From Candidatus Nealsoniibacteriota bacterium (lineage in GTDB: Bacteria > Patescibacteriota > Minisyncoccia > Minisyncoccales > PWPS01), in contig PWGJ01000057.1 in the NCBI GenBank assembly GCA_003554445.1, forward strand, positions 1 to 29,159: DNA of 29,159 nucleotides, in the 5' to 3' direction. The notes under the pieces are model-generated. The model had not been told where the DNA came from, did no database searches, and was given only the letters and a program-made list of their open reading frames with translations. Positions 13,448 through 22,900 of this stretch are shown piece by piece (positions within the stretch are counted from its first letter, which is position 1; every line of letters starts with the position of its first letter). The translations under genes and the position numbers were made by a program.

Positions 13448-15508
13448 ATGGATAAAAAAAAGGCAAAAAAAAGAATAGAAAAATTAAAAAAAACGATAAA
13501 AAAGCATCGCTATAATTATCATGTTCTCGACAAGGAAGAGATATCGGAAGAAGCCCTGGACTCTTTAAAGAAAGAGCTTTTTGATTTGGAAAATGAGTTT
13601 CCCGATCTTGTGACCGAAGATTCACCGACCCAAAGAGTCGGTGGAGAACCTTTGGAGAAGTTTGAAAAACATGAACACTTTTCTCCGATGCTTTCTCTGC
13701 AAGACGGATTTACGAAAGAAGACATGAAAGAATGGAAGGAGAGAGTCGAAAGGGAAGCGGGAAAAGAGATAGAAGAGTTTTTTTGTGAATATAAAATTGA
13801 CGGATTAGCGCTGGAGCTCGTTTATAAAGATTCGGTCTTAGAGACCGCCTCAACCCGAGGAGACGGTAAGATCGGAGAGGAAGTCACTAAAAATGTAAAA
13901 ACGATCGAGGCGATACCTCTCGAGCTCAGAGACCCCGAATACTTTACGAACAAGGAAAAAAATCTTTCTGACAGTTCCGGTTGGATGGAAAAAGGGAAAG
14001 ATATCGTTATTCGTGGAGAAGTTTTCATATCGGAAAAAGAATTTCAGAGAATTAACGAAGAAAGAAAAAAAGAAGGCAAGAAAGATTATGCCAATCCTCG
14101 TAATTTAGCTGCCGGTTCAATTCGACAGCTGGACCCGAAAATAGTTTCTGAAAGAAACCTGAGCTTTTTTGCCTATGAACTTACCGCTGATCTCAAAAAA
14201 GGAGAAACAGTGGAACCGTTCGGAGCTAAAACTCACGCAAAAGAGCACCAGCTTTTACGCAGCCTGGGATTTAAGACAACCGATGAAAAAGTCTGTAAAG
14301 GACTTGAAGAAGTTTTTGATTTTAGAGAAAGAGCGATTGAGATTAGAGATTCTCTGGGGTATGAGATCGACGGTGTTACCGTATTTGTAAACGATAACCG
14401 AGTTTTTGAAGAATTAGGAGTGACGGGAAAAGCACCGAGGGGAGCGATAGCTTATAAATTTCCTCTAAAAAAATCAACTACCGAAATTGAAGATATAAAA
14501 ATACAGATCGGTAGAACCGGTAGTGCTACTCCCGTAGCTGTTCTCAAGCCTGTCGAGATAGGAGGCGTTACGGTAACTCGGGCCAGTCTTCATAATGAAG
14601 ATGAGATAAATAGACTTGATGTTAAGATCGGAGATACGGTCGTAGTCGGTAGAGCCGGTGATGTAATTCCTTATATAATTCGAGTCATTAAAGAAATGAG
14701 AACCGGAGATGAGAAAAAGTTTGATTTTCCCGAAAAATGTCCCGTTTGTAGCAGCAAGCTGGTTCAGCCTTCCGGAGAAGTTGTAAAAAGATGTCCCAGC
14801 GATGACTGTGTTGCTAAAAAGAGAGAATATCTAAAGTATTTTGTCTCAAAAAGTGCCTTCGATATTGACGGACTGGGAGAAAAAGTAATCGAACAACTGA
14901 TGGAAGAAGGATTGGTTTCGGAGCCGGCTGATCTGTTTTTACTTAAAGAAGGAGACTTGGTTCCGTTGGAAAGATTTGCAGAGAAGTCTGCGGATAATTT
15001 GGTTAAATCGATTAAAAATAGTAAAGAAATAACTCTTTCTCGCTTTATATATGCACTCGGGATTAAACAGGTCGGGGAGAGAACTGCAGTTGATCTTGCT
15101 CAGAAGTTTAAGTCTTTAGAAAAAATAAAGGAAGCGTCAAAAGAAGAGCTTCTCCAAGTTGATGATATAGGTCCGATTGTTGCCGATTCGATTACCGAAT
15201 GGTTTCAAAAGGATAAGAATTTGGAAATGATAGACAATTTGAAGAAAGCCGGAATCAAGATAAAAAAACCGAAAAGGAGAGAAGAGTCTCTGACCGGCAA
15301 AACTTTTGTATTTACCGGCAGTTTAACTTCCTTTACCAGACGTGAGGCTAAAGAAAAAGTTTTATCCAAAGGAGGAAAACCGAGTTCATCCGTATCAAAA
15401 AATACCGATTTTTTGGTTGTAGGTGAAAATCCGGGATCCAAAGCCGAAAAAGCAAACGATCTTGGAGTAAAAGTGATAAATGAAAAAGAATTCAAGCAGA
15501 TGTTATGA
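13448..15508 (+). CDS. ligA: NAD-dependent DNA ligase LigA
   Basis: Seals nicks during replication and repair using NAD+. It has 686 residues, normal for LigA (E. coli 671). The Ia domain (YNYHVLDKEEISEEALDSL) binds NAD+, and the adenylation motif is EYKIDG with the catalytic Lys at 116. The OB fold follows, then a four-cysteine zinc finger (C431, C434, C449, C454), helix-hairpin-helix repeats (about 500-600) and a C-terminal BRCT domain (about 614-686, starting LTGKTFVFTGSL). The N-terminus is rich in lysine. It sits 1 bp after the last minor pilin and overlaps rodA by 4 bp (ATGA), so it is probably co-transcribed with both. It ends in TGA. Confidence 0.97.
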   Translation: MDKKKAKKRIEKLKKTIKKHRYNYHVLDKEEISEEALDSLKKELFDLENEFPDLVTEDSPTQRVGGEPLEKFEKHEHFSPMLSLQDGFTKEDMKEWKERVEREAGKEIEEFFCEYKIDGLALELVYKDSVLETASTRGDGKIGEEVTKNVKTIEAIPLELRDPEYFTNKEKNLSDSSGWMEKGKDIVIRGEVFISEKEFQRINEERKKEGKKDYANPRNLAAGSIRQLDPKIVSERNLSFFAYELTADLKKGETVEPFGAKTHAKEHQLLRSLGFKTTDEKVCKGLEEVFDFRERAIEIRDSLGYEIDGVTVFVNDNRVFEELGVTGKAPRGAIAYKFPLKKSTTEIEDIKIQIGRTGSATPVAVLKPVEIGGVTVTRASLHNEDEINRLDVKIGDTVVVGRAGDVIPYIIRVIKEMRTGDEKKFDFPEKCPVCSSKLVQPSGEVVKRCPSDDCVAKKREYLKYFVSKSAFDIDGLGEKVIEQLMEEGLVSEPADLFLLKEGDLVPLERFAEKSADNLVKSIKNSKEITLSRFIYALGIKQVGERTAVDLAQKFKSLEKIKEASKEELLQVDDIGPIVADSITEWFQKDKNLEMIDNLKKAGIKIKKPKRREESLTGKTFVFTGSLTSFTRREAKEKVLSKGGKPSSSVSKNTDFLVVGENPGSKAEKANDLGVKVINEKEFKQML

Positions 15509-16587
15509 AAGTGATCAAACGTTTTTTAAATCTTGATTTTTTCTTACTTGGAGCAGTAACCGTTATCTGCTCGATAGGTCTTATCTCCATATATAGCTCT
15601 ACGGGGCCGGAAGCGGCAATGCGCCAACTCTTTTTTATTCTCGGCGGTTTTTTGGTTTATTTTATTTTATCTTTTTTTGATTGGAGAAGTCTCAGAGAAA
15701 ATTCTTTTCTGGTTCTGGCGATATATCTTCTTTCTATAGCTTCACTTATTGCCCTCCTTCTCTTCGGTCCCGAAATAAGAAATGTTCAGCGCTGGTTTCG
15801 CTTGGGTCCGATTATGATTTCTCCGGCTGAATTCGCTAAATTGGCGCTTATCATCATTCTCGCCAAGTATTTCTCGATGCGTCATGTAGAACTCTACAAA
15901 ATAAGACATATTGTTTTGTCCGGAGTTTACGCTTTCATCCCGACTTACCTGGTATTCAGACAGCCGGATATGGGAACGGCAATAATCTTTTTAGTTCTAT
16001 GGGGCGGAATACTTCTAATATCCGGAATCAAAATCAAGCACTTCTTAATTCTTTCCGGGGTAGGTATTGTTTCACTTGCTCTTGTCTGGGGATTTTTAAT
16101 GCAGGATTATCAAAGGGATAGAGTGATGAGCTTTGTCGATCCGCAGATGGACCCGCAAGGAATAGGATGGGGAGGAAACCATGCCAGAATAGCGATAGGA
16201 AACGGAGGTCTTTTGGGAGAAGGTTTGCACCGAGGCTCTCAAACTCAATACGGATTTTTACCGGAACCACATACCGATTTCATATTTGCTGCGATAGCTG
16301 AAGAGATGGGTTTTTTGGTGGTAACTCTTTTGATATCCGCTCTTGCGGTTATGTTTTGGCGGATGTTCAGGGTGATATTCAATACCAAATCCAACTTTCC
16401 CCGTCTATTCGTTTCCGGATTCTTGATAATAATCTTATTTCAAAGCTTCGTTAATATAGGAATGAATTTGGGTATCTTGCCGATAATGGGAACCCCTTTT
16501 CCTTTTGTCAGCTATGGGGGAAGTTCGACCCTTTTCGCTTTTACTGGGCTTGGAATTTTAGAAAGTATGCGCTATAATAATAACTAG
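15505..16587 (+). CDS. rodA: RodA-type peptidoglycan glycosyltransferase (SEDS family)
   Basis: A polytopic SEDS protein that polymerises lipid II during elongation. It has 360 residues and about ten membrane helices. Conserved stretches are GPIMISPAEFAKLALII, RQPDMGTAI with the catalytic Asp, GSQTQYGFLPEPHTDFIFA, and NIGMNLGILPIMGTPFPFVS followed by YGGSS. The G.QTQYGFLPE.HTDFIFA pattern is RodA-like; FtsW usually has a KFFYLPEAHNDF pattern. No partner penicillin-binding protein is in view, and FtsW cannot be fully excluded. It overlaps ligA by four bases. Confidence 0.88.
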   Translation: MKVIKRFLNLDFFLLGAVTVICSIGLISIYSSTGPEAAMRQLFFILGGFLVYFILSFFDWRSLRENSFLVLAIYLLSIASLIALLLFGPEIRNVQRWFRLGPIMISPAEFAKLALIIILAKYFSMRHVELYKIRHIVLSGVYAFIPTYLVFRQPDMGTAIIFLVLWGGILLISGIKIKHFLILSGVGIVSLALVWGFLMQDYQRDRVMSFVDPQMDPQGIGWGGNHARIAIGNGGLLGEGLHRGSQTQYGFLPEPHTDFIFAAIAEEMGFLVVTLLISALAVMFWRMFRVIFNTKSNFPRLFVSGFLIIILFQSFVNIGMNLGILPIMGTPFPFVSYGGSSTLFAFTGLGILESMRYNNN

Positions 16588-16590
16588 CCC

Positions 16591-16619
16591 TTGACAAAGC
16601 TTTTTAAAAAAAGTAAAAT
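16591..16619 (+). promoter_or_regulatory. Strong promoter of rpoBC
   Basis: A perfect -35 TTGACA (16591-16596), a 17-bp spacer and TAAAAT (16614-16619, 5 of 6). Initiation near 16626 gives a leader of about 143 nt before rpoB. It starts four bases after the rodA stop. It is the best consensus promoter in the window. Confidence 0.85.
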
Positions 16620-16720
16620 AAGTAGCACTAAAGCTATTAGTTTGCGGATTTGAATAAATACTTAAGCGATTTACTCTCTTTGTCTAAGCTTTCTTATTAA
16701 TAAAAATATAAACGCAGACA

Positions 16721-16747
16721 CCCTATAATCTGATAGGGCTTGTTTTG
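16721..16747 (+). promoter_or_regulatory. Hairpin with T-rich tail in the rpoB leader (possible attenuator)
   Basis: CCCTAT (16721-16726), loop AATCTG and ATAGGG (16733-16738) form a perfect 6-bp stem followed by CTTGTTTTG. It resembles a weak intrinsic terminator 22 nt before the rpoB ATG. Attenuation before rpoB is known in other bacteria, where it lies after rplL. Here the role is inferred. Confidence 0.4.
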
Positions 16748-16768
16748 TTTGTTAAGCAGTTTAAAATT

Positions 16769-19700
16769 ATGCCTAAAGTCAAAAATTTCGGTCGCAGAGA
16801 AAAAAAGCTCGATATTCCCTACTTGCTGAATCTTCAAAAAGAGAGCTGGGATCTCTTTTGGGAAGAAAGGCTTGAAAATTTATTTAAAGAAGCTTCTCCG
16901 ATCAAGGATTACTCGGGAGAAGAATGGGAGATCTATTTTTCCGATTACAAGCTCGAAGAATCAAAATATGAAAATGCGCATGAAGCGAGAGAAAACAACG
17001 ATTCTTATACTGCACCTCTTAAAGTTGAAGTAAAGCTCATTAATCTTGAAACGGAAGAAAGCAAGAGCCAAGAAATATTTTTATGTGATTTCCCTCTTAT
17101 GAGTAAAAGAGGGACTTTTATTGTAAACGGTGTAGAACGAGTGGCCGTTTCTCAGCTGATAAGATCACCGGGAGCTTTCTTTACTTCGGATAGTAAAAAA
17201 GGAGAAAAAGTATTCGGTGCGAAAATTATCCCCAATAGAGGAACTTGGCTTGAATTCGTTTCCGAACCGGATGGATTTGTCGGTGTGAGAATAGATAGAA
17301 GAAGAAAAGTTCCGGTTACTACTCTTTTAAGAGCGCTCGGGGTCGGAGACAAGAGCATGAAAAGCGGTAAAGACAGTGAAATAAAAAAGCTTTTTAGTGA
17401 TGTCGACAAAAGTGATATATCTCATATTAAGAGAACGATCGAAAGAGATCCCGCCAAAAACAGAAAAGAGGCGGTTATGGAAATATACAGGCGAATGAGG
17501 CCGGGAGAGGCGGTTACTCCGGAGCCCGCCAAGGAGCTTGTTGAAAATACATTTTTTAACTTTGATAGATATGACCTTTCCGAAGTTGGCCGGTGGAGAA
17601 TGTGGCAAAGACTTCCGGAGTTAAAACCGGAAAAAGAAAAGGATATAGATATAGAAGACAGAACTCTCAGAACCAAAGACGTTATTGCCGTTATAAAGGA
17701 AATTATCAGATTGAACAATGACCCGGAAGCTACGGAAGATAAGATAGATCATCTCGGTAACAGAAGAGTCAGAGCTTTTACCGAGCTTTTGGAAAACAGG
17801 TTGAGAACCGCTTTGATGAGAATAGATAGAAATATAAAAGATAAAATTTCTACGGCTGAAGATGATGATTTGGATCCTTCAAAACTGATTAACGCCAGAC
17901 CGTTTGCTTCTGAAGTTCAAAAGTTTTTCTCTTCTTCGGCGATTTCTCAATTCATGGACCAAGAAAACCCATTAGCCGAATTGGAGCACAAGAGAAGACT
18001 TACCGCCACCGGACCGGGTGGACTTACCAGAGAGAGAGCCGGATTTGAAGCCAGGGATGTGCAAGCCTCTCACTATGGAAGGATTTGCCCCATTCAAACT
18101 CCGGAAGGATCCAATGTGGGGTTGGTAAATCACTTTTCATTATATTCGAGAGTTAATCGATACGGATTTTTAGAGACTCCTTATTATAAAGTTGAAGATG
18201 GGAAAATAACCGATGAAGTTGAATATCTCGATGCCCATCAAGAAGAAAAATATAATATTGCTCACGGTGGAGTAGAAATTGAGAATGGAGAAATAGTTTC
18301 CGAAAGAGTGGAGGCCAGGATAAAAGGTGAACCGGGAATGGCGGACAAAGAAGATATAGATTATATAGATGTATCCGCAGAGCAATTGGTATCGGTCGCT
18401 GCTTCGACCATCCCGTTTTTGCAAAATGATGATGCCAACAGAGCTTTGATGGGAGCCAATATGCAAAGACAAGCGGTTCCTTTACTCAAGCCCGCTCCGC
18501 CTACCGTCGGAACCGGCATGGAAAAAAGAGTTGCTAAAGACTCGGGGCATGCCGTTTTGGCTCAAGCTGACGGAGAAGTAGTTGAAGTGGACGGAAAAAA
18601 GATAGTCATAAAAGGGAAAGACGGCAAAAAGTATAAGCACGAATTGGAGACTTTTTCCCATACGAATAATTATACCTGCTTTCATCAAAAACCGACGGTT
18701 GATAAAGGTGAAAAAGTAAAAAAAGGTGACATTATAAGTGACGGAGGTTCTATTGCCGAAGGAAGGTTGGCATTGGGACAAAATCCGTTGATCGCCTTTC
18801 TGCCTTGGAGAGGATACAATTATGAAGATGCCATAGTTGTCTCCGAAAGATTGGTAAAGGACGATATCTATACTTCGGTTCATATTGAGAACTTTACTTG
18901 CGATGTAAGAGAAACCAAGCTGGGTCCGGAAGTCACGACCAACGATATACCCAATGTTTCCGAAGACAAATTAAAGCATCTCGATGACGAGGGAGTAATT
19001 AGAATCGGTGCCGAAGTCGGCCCGGGAGACATATTGGTAGGAAAAATTTCACCGAAAGGAAAATCGGAGCTAACTCCGGAAGAAAGATTACTGAAGGCGA
19101 TTTTCGGAGAGAAAGCAAAGGACGTGAAAGACAGCTCTCTAAGAATGAAACACGGTAAAAGAGGCAGGGTTGTAGGAATAAAGGTATTTTCCAGAGAAAA
19201 AGGACATAAGTTGGATACGGGAGTTATTAAAAAAGTTGAAGTGAGAGTAGCTCAAATGCGAAAAATCAAGACGGGTGACAAGCTTTCCGGAAGGCACGGT
19301 AACAAGGGAGTTATCTCTACCGTACTACCGGAAGAGGAGATGCCCTTTTTGGAGGATGGAACTCCCGTGGATGTAGTTTTGAATCCGCTTGGAGTGATTT
19401 CCAGAATGAACATAGGACAAATTATGGAGACTCACTTGGGTCTTGCTGCCGAGGAACTGGGCTATCTGGCGGAAACTCCCGCCTTGTCCGGAGCGACGAA
19501 TGAGGATATAAAGAAAGAATTGAAAAAAGCCGGACTACCGGAAAGCGGACAGCTTACGCTTTATGACGGCAGAACCGGGGAGAAGTTTCCCAGAAAGGTT
19601 ACCGTCGGGTATATGTATCTCTTGAAGCTGATTCATATGATTGAGGACAAGATTCATATGAGAGCTATAGGACCGTATTCACTTATCACTCAACAGCCGT

Positions 19701-19957
19701 TGGGCGGTAAAGCGCAATTCGGTGGACAGAGATTGGGGGAGATGGAAGTATGGGCTCTACAAGGTTACGGAGCCGCTCACACTCTCCAAGAGATGCTTAC
19801 GATTAAATCGGATGACGTGCCCGGGAGAGCGGCCGCTTACGAAGCCATTTTAAAGGGAGAAGATATAAGTAAACCCAACTTACCGGCTTCGTTCCAGTTA
19901 TTGCTTTCCGAAATGAAAGCGATCGGACTAAACATAAAAGTAAAAGAAGAAAAATAA
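16769..19957 (+). CDS. rpoB: DNA-directed RNA polymerase subunit beta
   Basis: The beta subunit forms one pincer and the rifampicin pocket of RNA polymerase. 1062 residues from the ATG at 16769 (MPKVKNFGRREKKLDIPYLL, a normal RpoB beginning); an in-frame TTG at 16745 would add eight residues and is less likely. It is compact compared with about 1340 in E. coli and about 1180 in Firmicutes, lacking the lineage inserts. The rifampicin cluster SQFMDQENPLAELEHKRRL is present, with Thr412 and Thr414 at the positions of E. coli S531 and L533. GRICPIQTPEGSNVGLVN, and the C-terminal LKLIHMIEDKIHMRAIGPYS, are typical. It is not preceded by rplJL as in most bacteria. rpoC follows after 32 bp. Confidence 0.97.
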   Translation: MPKVKNFGRREKKLDIPYLLNLQKESWDLFWEERLENLFKEASPIKDYSGEEWEIYFSDYKLEESKYENAHEARENNDSYTAPLKVEVKLINLETEESKSQEIFLCDFPLMSKRGTFIVNGVERVAVSQLIRSPGAFFTSDSKKGEKVFGAKIIPNRGTWLEFVSEPDGFVGVRIDRRRKVPVTTLLRALGVGDKSMKSGKDSEIKKLFSDVDKSDISHIKRTIERDPAKNRKEAVMEIYRRMRPGEAVTPEPAKELVENTFFNFDRYDLSEVGRWRMWQRLPELKPEKEKDIDIEDRTLRTKDVIAVIKEIIRLNNDPEATEDKIDHLGNRRVRAFTELLENRLRTALMRIDRNIKDKISTAEDDDLDPSKLINARPFASEVQKFFSSSAISQFMDQENPLAELEHKRRLTATGPGGLTRERAGFEARDVQASHYGRICPIQTPEGSNVGLVNHFSLYSRVNRYGFLETPYYKVEDGKITDEVEYLDAHQEEKYNIAHGGVEIENGEIVSERVEARIKGEPGMADKEDIDYIDVSAEQLVSVAASTIPFLQNDDANRALMGANMQRQAVPLLKPAPPTVGTGMEKRVAKDSGHAVLAQADGEVVEVDGKKIVIKGKDGKKYKHELETFSHTNNYTCFHQKPTVDKGEKVKKGDIISDGGSIAEGRLALGQNPLIAFLPWRGYNYEDAIVVSERLVKDDIYTSVHIENFTCDVRETKLGPEVTTNDIPNVSEDKLKHLDDEGVIRIGAEVGPGDILVGKISPKGKSELTPEERLLKAIFGEKAKDVKDSSLRMKHGKRGRVVGIKVFSREKGHKLDTGVIKKVEVRVAQMRKIKTGDKLSGRHGNKGVISTVLPEEEMPFLEDGTPVDVVLNPLGVISRMNIGQIMETHLGLAAEELGYLAETPALSGATNEDIKKELKKAGLPESGQLTLYDGRTGEKFPRKVTVGYMYLLKLIHMIEDKIHMRAIGPYSLITQQPLGGKAQFGGQRLGEMEVWALQGYGAAHTLQEMLTIKSDDVPGRAAAYEAILKGEDISKPNLPASFQLLLSEMKAIGLNIKVKEEK

Positions 19958-19989
19958 AAGACCAGGGAAAAATAATAAAAATTAATACT

Positions 19990-22900
19990 ATGCGTGTAGA
20001 AGATGTAAACGCAATAAAAATAAAATTAGCCTCTCCGGAAGAAATCATGGATTGGTCTCACGGAGAAGTGACGGAAGCCGAAACTATCAATTACAGAAAT
20101 CAAAAACCGGAAAAGAACGGTCTTTTCTGTGAGCGTATCTTCGGTCCGGAAAAAGACTATCAGTGTTATTGCGGAAAATATAAAAAGATAAGATACAAGG
20201 GAATAGTTTGTGACAGATGTGGAGTAGAGGTAACAAAATCCTCGGTCAGAAGATCAAGAATGGGACACATCAAGCTGGCCGCCCCCGTATCTCATATCTG
20301 GTATTTGAGAGGAATTCCATCAAAAATGGGATTGGTTATCGGTATCTCCAAGAAAAAACTGGAAAAAGTAGTCTACTTTACCGGTTATATAGTTACCGAA
20401 GTCGATAACGATAAAAAAGAAGAAGTTTTAAACAAATTAAAGTCTGAATTTAAAAAGAAGAAGAAAAAGAGGAAGGACAATTTGGAAGGAGAGGAATTGG
20501 AACAGTCTTTGGAAAAACTGAGAAAAGCGAGAGATAAAACCAAAGAGCAGATAAAATCGATTAAGAGAAAGCAGATTTTAACGGAAGTTGAATATCACAG
20601 ATACAAGAGAAAATACGGAGACATATTTAAAGCGGGAACCGGAGCGGAGACCTTGAGAGAGATGTTTGAAAATATTGATCTTGATGAAAAAATAAAAGAA
20701 TTGACAGAGTTGAAAAATGAAACAAACTCCAAATCGAAACGAAAAAAATATTTAAAAAGATTAAAAGTATTCCGATCGATGAAGAAAGCGGATATACGTC
20801 CCGAATGGATGTTTCCGACGGTAATGCCCGTTTTACCTCCCGACCTCAGACCCATTATTCAACTTGATGGAGGAAGATATGCCTCCTCGGATCTCAATGA
20901 TCTTTACAGGAGAGTTATAAATAGAAATAACAGACTTAAAAATCTGCTTGACATAGAAGCTCCGGAAGTGATTGTCAGAAACGAAAAAAGAATGCTTCAG
21001 GAAGGAGTTGATGCTTTGGTTGACAATCAGATGAGAAAAGGAGTGGTAACTCAAGCTTCTACGGGAGGTCAGAGATTGCTCAAATCGCTAGCCGACATGC
21101 TCAAAGGAAAGCAGGGTAGATTCAGACAGAATTTACTCGGTAAGAGAGTTGATTACTCCGGTAGGTCGGTTATTGTTGTCGGTCCGGAACTTGATCTTGA
21201 TGAGTGCGGTTTACCTAAAAAAATGGCTCTGGAAATTTTCAAGCCGTTTATAATACAACAGATACTTGATAAGGACTTAGCCTACAACGTAAAGGGAGCC
21301 ACCAAGATGATCGATGAAAAGGATGATGAGGTCTGGCCCATTTTAGAAGATGTGGTTAGAGGAAGAGTGGTTCTTTTAAATAGAGCACCCACCTTACACA
21401 GATTGGGAATTCAAGCCTTCAAACCGGTTTTAATTGAAGGTGAGGCGATCAGAATTCACCCCATGGTTTGTGAGGCCTTTAATGCTGACTTTGATGGAGA
21501 TCAGATGGCGGTTCATTTACCGCTTTCAAAAAAGGCTCAGGAAGAAGCCAGAACTTTGATGCTTTCTTCTGAAAATCTATTGAAGCCGGCTACGGGCAGA
21601 CCGATAGTCTCTCCATCTCAAGATATGGTACTGGGATGTTATTGGATGACTCAAATTGAAGAAGGGCAAAAAGGAGAAGGAAAAATCTTCAGCTCACCTC
21701 AAGAAGCTAAATTGGCCCACGACCATGATATAGTTGATATACGAGCAAAAATAAAAGTTAGAATAGAAGGTGATTTAGTTGAAACCAGCGTGGGTAGATT
21801 GATCTTCAACGACGCTTTACCTGAAGATATAGAATATCAAAATGAAACGATGGAATCCGGAAAACTGAAAGCGATGGTTTCCGAGATAATCAAGAGACAC
21901 GAACCGAGTGAGGCACATCATATGTTGGATGACATAAAAAATCTCGGATACAAGTATTCCACACTTTCCGGTATTTCTTGGGGGATGGACGATCTGATAA
22001 TTCCCGATAAAAAGAATGAGGTAATAGAGGAAGCCGAGGAAAAGACCGAGGAAATTGAAGATTATTATGAGCAAGGTTTATTCTCCGAAGAAGAGAGATC
22101 CGATAAAGTTGTTGAAGTTTGGACCAAAGCTAAAAATGAAATTGAGGATCTGGTACCGAAATCTCTTCCTCAATACGGTTCTGTTCTTACGATTACCGAT
22201 TCGGGATCGAGAGGATCCTGGTCTCAGCCGATTCAGATGGCTGGAATGAAAGGGCTGGTGGTTAACCCGTCCGGTGAAATTATAGAATTACCGGTCAAAA
22301 GCTCGTTCAAAGAAGGCTTTGATGTTTTGGAATATTTCATATCCACTCACGGAGCACGTAAAGGAACGGTTGATACCGCTTTGAGAACGGCCAGTGCCGG
22401 TTATCTGACGAGAAGACTGGTTGATGTTTCCCATGAAGTAATAGTTACTGAAAAGGATTGTGGTGATGATGACGGAATCACTTTGAAAAAGAAAGATGCG
22501 GATCAATTGGATCAAGATTTTTATTTTAAAATTATCGGAAGAACCTCTCTTCAGGATATTGAGGTTGATGGAGAAGTTATTGTAGAAAAAGATGAAATTA
22601 TCGATATCGAAGCAACCGAAAAAATTAAAAGCGAAGGAATTAAGCAAATCAAAGTGAGATCGGTAATGACTTGTGATACGATTAACGGGGTTTGTCAAAA
22701 ATGTTATGGCTGGGAGCTCGGTCACAATAAGATGGTTAAACTTGGAGAGGCGGTTGGAATTGTTGCCGCTCAAGCTATCGGTGAACCCGGAACTCAACTT
22801 ACCATGAGAACATTCCATACCGGTGGAGTTGCCGGAGGAACCGACATAACCATGGGACTCCCCAGAGTTCAAGAGATTTTTGAGGTAAGAAACCCCAAAG

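Noticed and set aside
15506..15508. UGA recoded as Gly or Trp, as in some Patescibacteria
   Set aside because: ligA ends in TGA directly after its BRCT domain, and pilD also ends in TGA; no in-frame TGA was seen in any conserved gene.
16724..16729. TATAAT as a second rpoB promoter
   Set aside because: It sits inside the leader hairpin and has no -35-like sequence 16-18 bp upstream.
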